A stretch of DNA of 64,000 nt, taken from contig NZ_WUEK01000013.1 of NCBI RefSeq assembly GCF_009823805.1, positions 80,815-144,814 on the forward strand. Reading direction: 5' to 3'. Position 1 is the first letter of the stretch, and each line of letters starts with the position of its first letter. Source of the stretch: Nocardioides flavescens (GTDB lineage Bacteria; Actinomycetota; Actinomycetes; Propionibacteriales; Nocardioidaceae). The notes below the pieces were generated by a model that searched no databases, was not told the origin of the DNA, and was given only the letters and a program-made list of their open reading frames with translations. Below are positions 43,157-51,585 of the stretch, piece by piece. The translations under genes were made by a program, and so were the position numbers.

Positions 43157-44709
43157 GGCTCGACGAGATGCGCACCCACGCGACCTCGGAGGTCGTGGAC
43201 GCGGTCGTCATCGGGACCGGCGCCGGCGGGGCGCCGATCCTGGCGCGCCTGGCCGCGGCCGGGCTCAGCGTCGTCGCCCTCGAGGCCGGCAGCAACAGCG
43301 AGCCGGGCGACCACACGGCCGACGAGCTCGAGGCCGCCGACATCTACTGGATGGACGACCGGCTCAGTGCTGGCGAGATGCCCGAGGTGTTCGGCTCCAA
43401 CAACTCCGGGCGCGGCGTGGGCGGCGCGATGCTGCACTGGGGCGCCTTCTGCCCACGCCCCGACGCGCGCGACCTCGCGCTCCGCAGCACTACGGGAGCG
43501 GGCGTCGACTGGCCGCTGGCCCACGCCGAGCTGGTCCCCTACCTCGCCGAGGTCGAGCGGTTCCTCTCGGTGTCGGGGCCGGCGACGTACCCGTGGGACG
43601 ACACCCGCTCGTACGCCCTGCCGCCCGTCGCCCGCAACGCTCCCGCGCAGGCGATGGCGCGGGGGTGCGAGGCGGTGGGCCTCACCGCCACCGACGCCCC
43701 GGTCGGGCTCGTCACGCGCGACGTCCACCAGGAGCACTGGGGCCTGCGCCAGGCGTGCGTCAACTGCGGGTCGTGCCACCAGGGGTGCCGCAACGGCTCG
43801 AAGGCCTCGATGGACGCCACCTACCTCCCCCTCGCGGTCGCCTGGGGTGCCGAGATCCGCCCCGACTCGATGGTCACCGGGATGGAGCGCGACGAGCACG
43901 GCCGCATCACGGCCGTGGTCTACCGCCGTGACGGCGTCGAGCACCGGCAGCGGTGCCGCGCGGTCTTCCTGTGCGGCGGCGGGGTCGAGACCCCCCGGCT
44001 GCTGCTCAACCTCGGCCTCGCCAACTCCAGCGGTCAGGTCGGTCGCAACTACATGGCGCACGTCGCCACCCAGGTCTGGGGCCGCTTCGAGGACGAGATG
44101 CGGATGAACCGCGGCTACCCGTCCTCGCTCATCACCGAGGACCTGCTGCGACCCGACGGCGCCGACTTCGCCGGCGGCTACCTGGTCCAGAGCCTCGGGG
44201 TCCAGCCGGTGACGCTGGCGACCAGCCTCGCCCGCGGCGGTGAGCTGTGGGGCGACCGGCTCGTCGACCTCCTGGAGGACTACACGCACCTGGCCGGCAT
44301 CGGCATCAACGGCGAGTGCCTGCCCCACGAGTCCAACCGCCTCGTCCTCACCGACGAGGTCGACGCCCACGGCCTGCGCCGGGCACGGGTCGACTTCGGT
44401 CGCGGCGACAACGAGGACGCGATCGACGCGCACGCCGAGGCGACCATGCGCGAGGTCTGGGAGGCCGCCGGCGCCCGGGACGTGTTCACCATCCCGCGCT
44501 CGGCCCACACCCTCGGAACCTGCCGCATGGGACCCGACGCCGACTCCGCGGTGGTGGACGCCGACTGCCGAGCCTTCGACGTCGACAACCTCTGGATCTG
44601 CGACAGCTCGGTCTTCCCCAGCTCGCTGGCGGCCAACCCGGCGCTGACCATCATGGCGCTGGCCCTGCGCACCGCGGACCGTTTCCTGGCGGGTACCCCA
44701 CGACCATGA
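43153..44709 (+). CDS. GMC oxidoreductase with Fe-S-type Cys motif (FAD-dependent dehydrogenase large subunit)
   Basis: 518 residues. The FAD dinucleotide fold is VVIGTGAGGAPILARLA, followed by the glutamate in LEAGSNSE. GGAMLHWGAFCPRP and the C-terminal HTLGTCRMG, then NPALTIMALALRTAD, are GMC motifs with the catalytic His. Residues 202-212 read CVNCGSCHQGC, a C-x2-C-x2-C-x3-C cluster like the iron-sulfur site in FAD-glucose dehydrogenase large subunits. It oxidises a sugar or polyol. The preceding gene supplies the subunit-3 domain; no cytochrome c subunit is present. Confidence 0.88.
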   Translation: MRLDEMRTHATSEVVDAVVIGTGAGGAPILARLAAAGLSVVALEAGSNSEPGDHTADELEAADIYWMDDRLSAGEMPEVFGSNNSGRGVGGAMLHWGAFCPRPDARDLALRSTTGAGVDWPLAHAELVPYLAEVERFLSVSGPATYPWDDTRSYALPPVARNAPAQAMARGCEAVGLTATDAPVGLVTRDVHQEHWGLRQACVNCGSCHQGCRNGSKASMDATYLPLAVAWGAEIRPDSMVTGMERDEHGRITAVVYRRDGVEHRQRCRAVFLCGGGVETPRLLLNLGLANSSGQVGRNYMAHVATQVWGRFEDEMRMNRGYPSSLITEDLLRPDGADFAGGYLVQSLGVQPVTLATSLARGGELWGDRLVDLLEDYTHLAGIGINGECLPHESNRLVLTDEVDAHGLRRARVDFGRGDNEDAIDAHAEATMREVWEAAGARDVFTIPRSAHTLGTCRMGPDADSAVVDADCRAFDVDNLWICDSSVFPSSLAANPALTIMALALRTADRFLAGTPRP

Positions 44710-45602
44710 GCGACCAGTACACCTTCGACGACCCCCGCACCCGCTTCCCGCGCATCTCCCCGCCGGTCCAGCAGCAGCCCGAGCCGGGACTGCAGTCGCG
44801 GATGACCCCGAAGCCCGACCTCGGCGAGGAGAGCTACCGCGGCACCGGGCGACTCACGGGGCGCAAGGCCCTGGTCACCGGCGCCGACTCGGGCATCGGC
44901 GCCGCCGTCGCGATCGCCTTCGCGCGCGAGGGCGCCGACGTGACGCTCGCCTACCTGCCCGAGGAGCAGGAGGACGCCGACCACGTCATCGGGCTGATCG
45001 AGGCCGAGGGCCGCACAGCCGTGGCCGTGCCCGGCGACCTGCGGGACGCCACGAGCTGCCGGGCGCTCGTCCAGGCCGCCGTCGACGGGATGGGCGGCCT
45101 CGACGCCGTCGTCAACGTCGCCGGCAAGCAGGTCTGGCAGCCGCGCCTGGAGGACCTCGACGACGAGCAGTTCGAGGCGACGTACCGCACCAACGTCTTC
45201 GCGGCGTTCTGGATCATCAAGGCGGCGCTCCCCCACCTGCCGCCGGGCTCGACGATCGTCAACACCGCCTCGCTCGAGGCCTACCAGCCGGCGCCGGACC
45301 GCATCGACTACGCCAGCACGAAGGGCGCGGTCAACAACCTGTCGAAGGGCATCGCCCAGCAGCTCGTCGAGCGCGGCATCCGCGTCAACGTGGTGGCTCC
45401 CGGCCCCACGTGGACCGCCCTGCAGGTCTCCCGGGGCGTCGACCCCGAGACCCTGCCCGACTTCGGCGCGAGCGAGTCGCCGATGGGCCGCGCCGCCCAG
45501 CCGGTCGAGCAGGCCCCGGCCTACGTCTTCTTGACCTCCGCCGAGTCCAGCTTCGTCGTCGGCGCGACCCTCAACGTGAACGGCGGGATGCCGACCCCCT
45601 GA
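44706..45602 (+). CDS. Short-chain dehydrogenase/reductase
   Basis: 298 residues. The Rossmann motif is ALVTGADSGIGAAVAIAFA, followed by VNVAGKQ (NNAG position altered to NVAG) and the catalytic YASTKGAV (Tyr-x3-Lys). An N-terminal extension rich in Pro/Gln (PPVQQQPEPGLQSRMTPKPD) matches YhdG/YgfF-type SDRs with glucose-dehydrogenase-like tails. It overlaps the GMC gene by ATGA. It is likely an NAD(P)-dependent dehydrogenase of a sugar or alcohol. Confidence 0.9.
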   Translation: MSDQYTFDDPRTRFPRISPPVQQQPEPGLQSRMTPKPDLGEESYRGTGRLTGRKALVTGADSGIGAAVAIAFAREGADVTLAYLPEEQEDADHVIGLIEAEGRTAVAVPGDLRDATSCRALVQAAVDGMGGLDAVVNVAGKQVWQPRLEDLDDEQFEATYRTNVFAAFWIIKAALPHLPPGSTIVNTASLEAYQPAPDRIDYASTKGAVNNLSKGIAQQLVERGIRVNVVAPGPTWTALQVSRGVDPETLPDFGASESPMGRAAQPVEQAPAYVFLTSAESSFVVGATLNVNGGMPTP

Positions 45603-45621
45603 CGAGGCCCGTGACGAGCGG

Positions 45622-45993
45622 TCAGCCGACCTCGATGCGGACCTGGTCGGGGTAGAACGCGACGTGTCCGGCGATGTCAGCGACCGCGTCGTACGGCGCC
45701 TCGTAGGTCCACACGGCGTCGTCGGCGCGGTCGCCGTCCACGTCGAGCGAGTAGTAGCTCGCCTCGCCTTTGAACGGGCAGTACGACGCGTGGTCGCTCG
45801 GCTGCAGCACCGCGGAGTCGACGTCGGCGAGGGGGACGTACTGCACCGGCGGGTACGACGCCTCCGCCAGCGTCAGCGCCTGCGTCGTGTCGGCGATCTT
45901 GCGTTCACCGCGGAACACGGTCACGCGACCCTCGGTGGCCGTCACGGTGATCGGGTGGCTGGCGTCGGGGATCAGGACCTCGCGTTGGCTCAT
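45622..45993 (-). CDS. DUF427 domain protein
   Basis: 123 residues, a single DUF427 domain: ITVTATEGRVTVFRGERKIADTTQAL, VQYVPLADVDSAVL, then SYCPFKGEASYYSLDVDG and WTYEAPYDAVADIAGHVAFYPD. These proteins are small beta-rich folds of unknown function, common in actinobacteria and cyanobacteria. It converges on the SDR gene with 19 bp between. Confidence 0.9.
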   Translation of the reverse strand: MSQREVLIPDASHPITVTATEGRVTVFRGERKIADTTQALTLAEASYPPVQYVPLADVDSAVLQPSDHASYCPFKGEASYYSLDVDGDRADDAVWTYEAPYDAVADIAGHVAFYPDQVRIEVG

Positions 45994-46206
45994 GCCAGCA
46001 CAACGGACACCGCCGGCGGCTGATTCCCCCGAGGTGACGACCCCGGTGGAGCCCGGCCTGGGCTGGCCGACCAGTGCCTACCACGTCGTGCGTGCCCTGG
46101 CCAGGCCCTCCCTGGTGGCCACCGGAGACATCCACCGATCGGTCCCGAGACTGCCTAGCGTGCTGAAAGAACGATCCAGTCACACCACGAGAGAAGGAGC
46201 CGCACC

Positions 46207-46659
46207 ATGTCCGCACGCACCGTCCTGACCACCGCAGCCGCCTCGATCCTGGCGGCGGGCGCGCTCACCACGATGACCACGTCGGCGGCCGACGCCAGCG
46301 CGACCGGTGTCGAGCCGTTCCCGGGCGGCTACACCGTCACCACCAAGTACGGCGACGTGACGGTCCCGCCGGGCGAGCTCGACCACGGCGTCACCGGCGA
46401 GGGTCTGTTCGTGGAGAGCCAGGCGGCAGGGTTCACCACCGTGCCGGCGCTGTGCAACTGGACGATGACCTACGAGCTGCGCGACCTCGAGGGCAACGTC
46501 AAGAGCTCGGTGACCCGCGACCCCGGGTCGCGCTGCGACACCAATGTCAACGCGCCCGGTGTCGTGTGGAACAAGACGACCGTGCCCGGCCGCGCGTGCG
46601 CCATCCTCAAGGTCGGCAGCGCCGTCATCGCTCAGCAGTGCCACCAGGTCGCCGGCTGA
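46207..46659 (+). CDS. Small secreted protein of unknown function
   Basis: 150 residues; GAGAAGGAG precedes the ATG well. A Sec signal peptide (ASILAAGALTTMTTSAADA) is followed by a beta-rich domain with four cysteines (CNW, RCDT, ACAI, QCHQ), enough for two disulfides. No family recognised. The 3' end overlaps the convergent kinase gene by 35 bp. The 213 bp upstream (45994-46206) holds no ORF. Confidence 0.7.
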   Translation: MSARTVLTTAAASILAAGALTTMTTSAADASATGVEPFPGGYTVTTKYGDVTVPPGELDHGVTGEGLFVESQAAGFTTVPALCNWTMTYELRDLEGNVKSSVTRDPGSRCDTNVNAPGVVWNKTTVPGRACAILKVGSAVIAQQCHQVAG

Positions 46660-48160
46660 CCCCGAGCTGGTCCCGGGCTGCGGCGATCCGCTCGACGCGT
46701 GCCCGCGCGTCGGGCGGGACGCCGCCGGCGGCGACGACCCGGTCGGCGCTCGTGAGGAAGGCCGCTGCGAGCAGCAGCCCGCGGTCCCCCGGCACGTCAC
46801 TGACCACCGTGGCCTTGGCGCAGAGGTACTGCACGAGGGCGTAGATGGAGTCGGAGGGCGAGAACACCGACGCCCCGCCACCGTCGTGGTCGACCGCCCA
46901 CTGGTCGAAGATCGAAGGGGTCCACAGCGCCACGCCGTACTCGCCCCGCCTCTCGTCGCTCGCTGCGGCGTCGAAGCCCGACTGCACCTCGAGGATCGCG
47001 GCCAGGAGGGCCGGCGTCACGGCGGCGTCCTCACATCCGCGGGCGGCCGCGGTGATGTCGCCTCGGAGGTCGTGCGGCACCGCGGTGCCGGCGCGCAGGT
47101 CGCCCGCCAGGACCGCGGCCGCCGGGGGCGCCGACGCCGCGCCAGGACCGCTGCCGCCGGCGTCACTCAGCGTGAGCGCGGCCGCGCCCCCTGCGACAAC
47201 GACAGCGAGGCCGGCGGCCACAGCCGCGACGCCGCGCCGACGCGTGGGCCCTGGCACCTCACGGCGCCGCAGCGCAGCGATCGAGCGGTCCACCTCGTCG
47301 CGAGCGCGGAGCCGGTCGTCCTCCGACGGCGTCAGCAGCCGCTGCAGGACCTCGGCCCACCCCGCGGGCACCGCCGGGTCGAGCCGGAGCGGCGCCGCCC
47401 CCGCGGCGCACTCCTGGGCCGCGCGCGACCTCGCCGTCGCGTCCTGTCCGTCGAAGCAGAACCGCCCGCCGCTGAGCACCTGGTGGGCCAGCACCCCGAA
47501 CGCCCAGAGGTCGCGCGCCGGCCGAAGGACCACCCCCTCGACCCCGACCCGTTCCGACCACCACTCGGGACCGACGTAGTCGAGCGACACCGGTGCCGGG
47601 GCGTAAGCGTGCGTGCCCTTCAGCTCGCCGGCGAGCCCGAGGTCGGCCATCAGCACCCGACCGTCGTCGAAGACGAGCACGTTGCCGGGCTTGAGGTCGC
47701 CGTGCACCCATCCGGATGCGTGCAGGGCCCGCAACCCGTCCCACAGGGATGCGAGCAGCTCGGCGGCTCCGTCGACCGGATGACCGGGCTCGGCCGTCGC
47801 GAGCAGGTCGGCCACGCTGGCGCGGGCGCGCTCCATCACGAGGGCGTAGGCCCCGCGCAGTGGAGGCTCGTCGGCGTCGGCGCGCAGCACCGCCCGCACC
47901 TCGACGCACCCCGGCAGCGTGGGTCTCGCTGCGAGGTCCAGCTCGCGGTGCACGACCTCGGCCAGCTCGATGCGGCGCTCGGCGAGCACTGGGTCGGGCA
48001 GGAGCTTGAGAGCGACCGCGCAGCCGTCGTCGTCGTCGCGGGCCTCGTAGACGCTGCCCCAGGCGCCCGACCCGAGCAGCTCGCCGATCGTCCACGGCCC
48101 GATCCGCGTGCCCGACGGAGCCGGGACGGGCCCCTCGGGCGACCCGTGGACAGGGCTCAC
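46625..48160 (-). CDS. Membrane Ser/Thr protein kinase with degenerate transglycosylase-like ectodomain
   Basis: 511 residues, GTG start overlapping the FHA gene. Kinase domain about 20-300: Gly loop LGSGAWGSVYEA, Lys52 in VALKLL, catalytic HGDLKPGN (Asp155), DLG (173-175, in place of DFG) and GPE. One membrane helix at about 309-331 is followed by an extracytoplasmic domain (about 376-490). The segment TPALLAAILEVQSGFDAA resembles the ES-motif helix of soluble lytic transglycosylases, with the catalytic Glu position as Gln393. The domain may bind glycan without cutting it. PknB-like kinases instead carry PASTA repeats. The 3' end overlaps the secreted-protein gene. Confidence 0.82.
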   Translation of the reverse strand: MSPVHGSPEGPVPAPSGTRIGPWTIGELLGSGAWGSVYEARDDDDGCAVALKLLPDPVLAERRIELAEVVHRELDLAARPTLPGCVEVRAVLRADADEPPLRGAYALVMERARASVADLLATAEPGHPVDGAAELLASLWDGLRALHASGWVHGDLKPGNVLVFDDGRVLMADLGLAGELKGTHAYAPAPVSLDYVGPEWWSERVGVEGVVLRPARDLWAFGVLAHQVLSGGRFCFDGQDATARSRAAQECAAGAAPLRLDPAVPAGWAEVLQRLLTPSEDDRLRARDEVDRSIAALRRREVPGPTRRRGVAAVAAGLAVVVAGGAAALTLSDAGGSGPGAASAPPAAAVLAGDLRAGTAVPHDLRGDITAAARGCEDAAVTPALLAAILEVQSGFDAAASDERRGEYGVALWTPSIFDQWAVDHDGGGASVFSPSDSIYALVQYLCAKATVVSDVPGDRGLLLAAAFLTSADRVVAAGGVPPDARARVERIAAARDQLGVSRRPGGTAER

Positions 48161-48885
48161 GCCGTGGCGTCCAACCGGCGCATGTCGTCGAGGCGGACCA
48201 GGTCGTAGCGCAGCGCGAGCGAGACGATCGCCTGGCGGCGGTGATCGGCTCGTGACTCGGCTCCGACCGCCTCACGCTCCTTCACCCGCAGCTTGTGGTC
48301 GGCCAGGTAGTCGACGTGGAAGCCGATGGCCGAGGGGCTGAGCCCATCGCACCCGGGGACGCCGCGGAGCCGGTCCAGGACGTCGCGATCGGTCGGCACG
48401 ACCAGGCTCGCCGGGTCGATCAACCGCGGCTCGCACAACGCGAGCAGGACGAGGAAGTACTTCGCGGAGCGGTCCAGGCGGAACGGCACCCGGGTCGACT
48501 CACCTCGCAGCCGTTCGACGCTGGCCTCGTGCTGGTGCTCGGGTGCGAACACCAGCAGGTCGGTCGTCGAGCGGGCCGTCGGGAAGCGGATCCGAGCGAA
48601 CTCGAACGGGACCGGGGCTCCGGACCGTCCCGGCGCCACCTTCACGAACTCGCCGCCGCCCTCGGGGTTCTCCACCACCAGGGGCAGCTCGCCGCCGAGG
48701 TTGGTGAGGGTCCAGAAGTCGGAGACCGCTCGGATCTCAGCTGCCCAGCGGGGGACGTGCGGATCGTCGATCCTGACCTCGACGCCGGCCTCCCGGCCCA
48801 CGAGCACCCTCTGGCCGGGCGCGAGCTCCCAGCTGCGGGGCGTGCCTGCGTCGCCGACGGCCGGCAGCTGCAGGATGACGCTCAC
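48157..48885 (-). CDS. FHA-like domain protein
   Basis: 242 residues from GTG 48885. The N-terminal half is FHA-like: WELAPGQRVLVGREAGVEVRIDDPHVPR, then FWTLTNLGGELPLVVENP. The usual Ser and His ligands of phosphothreonine binding are not clearly kept. The C-terminal half (about 150-230) is helical and basic and may be a winged helix. It precedes the kinase with a GTGA overlap, so it is a likely substrate or partner of it. Confidence 0.75.
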   Translation of the reverse strand: MSVILQLPAVGDAGTPRSWELAPGQRVLVGREAGVEVRIDDPHVPRWAAEIRAVSDFWTLTNLGGELPLVVENPEGGGEFVKVAPGRSGAPVPFEFARIRFPTARSTTDLLVFAPEHQHEASVERLRGESTRVPFRLDRSAKYFLVLLALCEPRLIDPASLVVPTDRDVLDRLRGVPGCDGLSPSAIGFHVDYLADHKLRVKEREAVGAESRADHRRQAIVSLALRYDLVRLDDMRRLDATA

Positions 48886-48916
48886 CCTGGCGACGATATC
48901 CGCGCCCGGGACGACG

Positions 48917-48951
48917 AAGGGCCCGCGGGTCACGTCGACCTGCGGGCCCTT
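48917..48951 (-). terminator. Terminator of tRNA-Ala
   Basis: AAGGGCCCGC (48917-48926) pairs with GCGGGCCCTT (48942-48951). A further GGT/ACC and a G-T pair extend the stem to about 14 bp around a CACGTCG loop. It lies just after the 3' end of the tRNA on the minus strand and ahead of the FHA gene. Confidence 0.8.
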
Positions 48952-48962
48952 CCACGTAGCGG

Positions 48963-49035
48963 TGGAGCTGAGGGGATTCGAACCCCTGGCCTTCTCATTG
49001 CGAACGAGACGCGCTACCAACTGCGCCACAGCCCC
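48963..49035 (-). tRNA. tRNA-Ala (anticodon CGC)
   Basis: 73 nt. The acceptor GGGGCTG pairs with CAGCTCC (one G-U), with D-arm GCGC/GCGC, anticodon stem TCTCG/TGAGA around loop TTCGCAA (CGC) and a T-arm with TTCGAAT. The discriminator is A and no CCA is encoded. It reads GCG codons. Confidence 0.95.
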
Positions 49036-49092
49036 AGTGCGTCCGAGGGACGCGAGGAGAAACGTTATCAGCCGCCACCGGCCGACGAGCAA

Positions 49093-49938
49093 TCAGGACC
49101 CCGAGGCCTTCTTCCGCGGCTGGCGGGCGGCCTTCTTGGCCTCCGCCTCGGCCTCGGCGGCCTCGCGGGCCAGGGCACTGTCGGCGGCCTTGCGACCCGA
49201 GCTCCACACGCCGGTGGAGTCGAGGTCGATGGTGGAGACGGTGCGCGGCGCGACCGCCTTGGTGACGTACGTCGGCAGGGTGACGGGCACGGGGTCCCAG
49301 CTGCGCTCGGCCGTGGCGGGCTCCTCGGCCGGGGCGGGCGCGTCGGCGGGTGCCTCGGCCGGGGCCTCGCTCACCACGGGCACGACGCCGGTCTCGTCGC
49401 CGCCGACGACGGGGATGCGGGCCGAGTCGGGCTCGGGCGCCGGGGCGGGACGGCGCTCGGCCGGACGAGCCGTGGGACGCCCGACGGGGCGGCGGGCGGC
49501 ACGCTCGCGCTTGACCATGAGCCGGCAGGCGACGAGCCAGGCGACGAGCAGGCCCGCGGGGACCGCGCACCAGACCCAGCCGATCACCGAGAACGCCGCG
49601 AGCGCGGCGACGACGACGTTGGCGAGGAGGACGATCGTGACGACGCGCAGGCGGCGCTTGGCGGCGAGCGCCGCAGCGCGACGCCGGGCGCGCAGCTGGG
49701 CCGGGGTGAGCGGGGCGACCGGCTCGGGCTCGGCCCCGACCACCGGGCCGTCGCCGACGACCAGGACGGCCTCGCGGCGGCTGACCGCCTCGCGGCGCGC
49801 GAGGACGCGCAGGCCGGAGGAGAACCGGTCGATGGTGCGGGTGCGCTCGCCCTCGCCGTGGTGCTCGAGGGCCTTGGGGATGAGGTAGACGGCCCAGGCG
49901 ACGGCGAGGGCCACGAAGATGAGCGCGCTGGGGTCCAC
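49093..49938 (-). CDS. glpR: GlpR / SepX-like membrane receptor of gephyrin-like protein
   Basis: 281 residues. One N-terminal helix (ALIFVALAVAWAVYLIPKALEHH) begins the protein. A cytoplasmic segment with FSSGLRVLARREAVSRREAVLVV follows, then two more helices (VVTIVLLANVVVAALAAFSVIGWVW, PAGLLVAWLVACRLMV) and a long Pro/Ala/Glu cytoplasmic tail. This matches the receptor that recruits gephyrin-like Glp to the divisome in corynebacteria, and SepX of Streptomyces. The glp-like gene lies four genes upstream in the same direction. Confidence 0.85.
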   Translation of the reverse strand: MDPSALIFVALAVAWAVYLIPKALEHHGEGERTRTIDRFSSGLRVLARREAVSRREAVLVVGDGPVVGAEPEPVAPLTPAQLRARRRAAALAAKRRLRVVTIVLLANVVVAALAAFSVIGWVWCAVPAGLLVAWLVACRLMVKRERAARRPVGRPTARPAERRPAPAPEPDSARIPVVGGDETGVVPVVSEAPAEAPADAPAPAEEPATAERSWDPVPVTLPTYVTKAVAPRTVSTIDLDSTGVWSSGRKAADSALAREAAEAEAEAKKAARQPRKKASGS

Positions 49939-50024
49939 GGTGAAAAACTAGAGGTCGCAGCGCACCGTGAGGCGCAGGAGCGCCCGTGTGTCGCGAATTG
50001 CCTGTGGTGCGCGTGTGGTCTCGA

Positions 50025-50621
50025 CTACGGTGCGCCCTCGCGCAGCCGCCGCAGCAGCCCGTACGGCGCCTCCTCGCGCGTCACGGCGTACAGCCGGTGG
50101 TCGCGCCAGTCGCCGTCGATGTGGAGGTAGCGGGGGGCGTAGCCGACCTCGCGGATGCCGAGCTTCTCGACGACGCGCAGGGAGTTGGAGTTCTCGGGAC
50201 GGATCGCGATCTCGATGCGGTGCAGGCCGACGTTGACGAAGCAGTGGTCGATCACCAGCGCGACCGCCCTCGGCATCAGCCCGCGCCCGGCCACGTCGCG
50301 GTCGATCCAGTAGCCGACGGAGGCGAACATCGCCGAGCCGCGCACGACGTTGTTGACCGTGATCTGGCCTGCGAAGCGCCCGTCCACGTCGATGGCGAAG
50401 GGGTACGTCGTGCCCTTGCGCGCCTGCTTGCCGAGCCGTCGCGCGAGCTGGCGGAAGCTGGTCGGCCGGGCGTCGCCGCCGGGCGGCACCGTCGCGTCCC
50501 ACGGCACCAGCCACGCGGCGTTGCGCTGGCGGGTGCGCCGCCACGCGTCGGAGTCGGACGTGGCCAACGGGCGCACCGTGAGCTCGCCGTCGACCAGGAT
50601 GACCGGCCAGTCAGTGGTCAC
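50025..50621 (-). CDS. RimJ/RimL-type GNAT acetyltransferase
   Basis: 198 residues of the GNAT fold: LTVRPLATSDSDAWRRTRQRN, FAIDVDGRFAGQITVNNVVRG, the acetyl-CoA loop region YWIDRDVAGRGLMPRAVALVID and ENSNSLRVVEKLGI. RimJ-like enzymes acetylate N-termini of ribosomal or other proteins. It sits between the mogA-like gene and glpR, overlapping mogA by about 11 bp. In many actinobacteria a RimJ homologue keeps this place beside Glp. Confidence 0.9.
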   Translation of the reverse strand: MTTDWPVILVDGELTVRPLATSDSDAWRRTRQRNAAWLVPWDATVPPGGDARPTSFRQLARRLGKQARKGTTYPFAIDVDGRFAGQITVNNVVRGSAMFASVGYWIDRDVAGRGLMPRAVALVIDHCFVNVGLHRIEIAIRPENSNSLRVVEKLGIREVGYAPRYLHIDGDWRDHRLYAVTREEAPYGLLRRLREGAP

Positions 50622-51105
50622 TGCCGACCACCTGCTCGACCGCGTGCAACAGCACGGGCTCGAGCACGCCGAGGGCGTCCTTGACGCCGCCGCGGGAGCC
50701 GGGGAGGTTCACGACGAGGGTGGTACCCGCCACGCCCGCCAGCCCACGCGAGAGCACCGCGGTGGGGACGCCCTTCGCGACGCCGGCGGCGCGGATCGCC
50801 TCGGCGAGACCGGGCACCTCGCGGTCGAGCAGCGGCCGGGTCGCCTCGGGCGTGCGGTCGGTCGGCGTGAGCCCGGTGCCGCCGGTCGTGAGCACCACCC
50901 GGGCCCCGCGGGCGATCGCCTCGGCGATGGCGGCGCCCACCGGCTCCCCGTCCGGTACGACGGCCGGAGGGTCGACCGCGAACCCGAGCCGCGCGAGGAA
51001 CTCCACGATCAGCGGGCCCGTCGTGTCGTCGTAGACCCCGGCCGCGGCGCGGTTGGAGGCGACGACGACGGCGCCGAGCAGCGGCCTGGACGGATCGGTG
51101 GTCAC
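50611..51105 (-). CDS. Molybdopterin adenylyltransferase-like MogA/MoaB
   Basis: 164 residues of the MPT-binding fold: VVVASNRAAAGVYDDTTGPLI, the signature LTTGGTGLTPTDRTPEAT and VNLPGSRGGVKDAL. MogA/MoaB adenylate molybdopterin ahead of metal insertion. GTG start overlaps moaC by 4 bp. Confidence 0.93.
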   Translation of the reverse strand: MTTDPSRPLLGAVVVASNRAAAGVYDDTTGPLIVEFLARLGFAVDPPAVVPDGEPVGAAIAEAIARGARVVLTTGGTGLTPTDRTPEATRPLLDREVPGLAEAIRAAGVAKGVPTAVLSRGLAGVAGTTLVVNLPGSRGGVKDALGVLEPVLLHAVEQVVGSDH

Positions 51106-51572
51106 CGGTGCCAGTCCCCGGACTTGCCGCCCGTCTTGGCCTCGACGCGCACGTCCGTGATGACGGCACCCTTGTCGACGGCCTTGACCATGTCGACGAC
51201 GGTGAGCGCGGCGACCGAGACGGCGGTCAGCGCCTCCATCTCGACGCCGGTGCGGTCGGTGGTGCGCACCGTCGCGGTGAGGTCGACGGAGTCGTCGGTC
51301 ACGACGAGGTCGACGGTCACGCCGGAGATCGAGAGCGGGTGGCACAGCGGGATCAGCGCCGGCGTCTGCTTGGCGCCCATGATGCCCGCGATGCGGGCCA
51401 CCGCGAGCGCGTCGCCCTTGGGCACGCCCTCGCCGCGCAGGAGCGCGACGACCTCGGGCGAGACGAGCACGCGACCGCTGGCGGTCGCCGTACGGTCGGT
51501 GACGCCCTTGCCGGAGACGTCGACCATGCGGGCCGCGCCGGCCTCGTCGACGTGGGTGAGACGGTCGGCCAT
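51102..51572 (-). CDS. moaC: Cyclic pyranopterin monophosphate synthase
   Basis: 156 residues: MVDVSGKGVTDRTATASG, then GIMGAKQTPALIPLCHPLSI and TGVEMEALTAVSVAALTVVDMVKAVDKGAVI. These are the MoaC substrate-pocket motifs, including the catalytic Lys and Asp residues. It converts the MoaA product to cPMP in molybdenum cofactor synthesis. Confidence 0.97.
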   Translation of the reverse strand: MADRLTHVDEAGAARMVDVSGKGVTDRTATASGRVLVSPEVVALLRGEGVPKGDALAVARIAGIMGAKQTPALIPLCHPLSISGVTVDLVVTDDSVDLTATVRTTDRTGVEMEALTAVSVAALTVVDMVKAVDKGAVITDVRVEAKTGGKSGDWHR

Positions 51573-51585
51573 CAGGAGACGCTCA

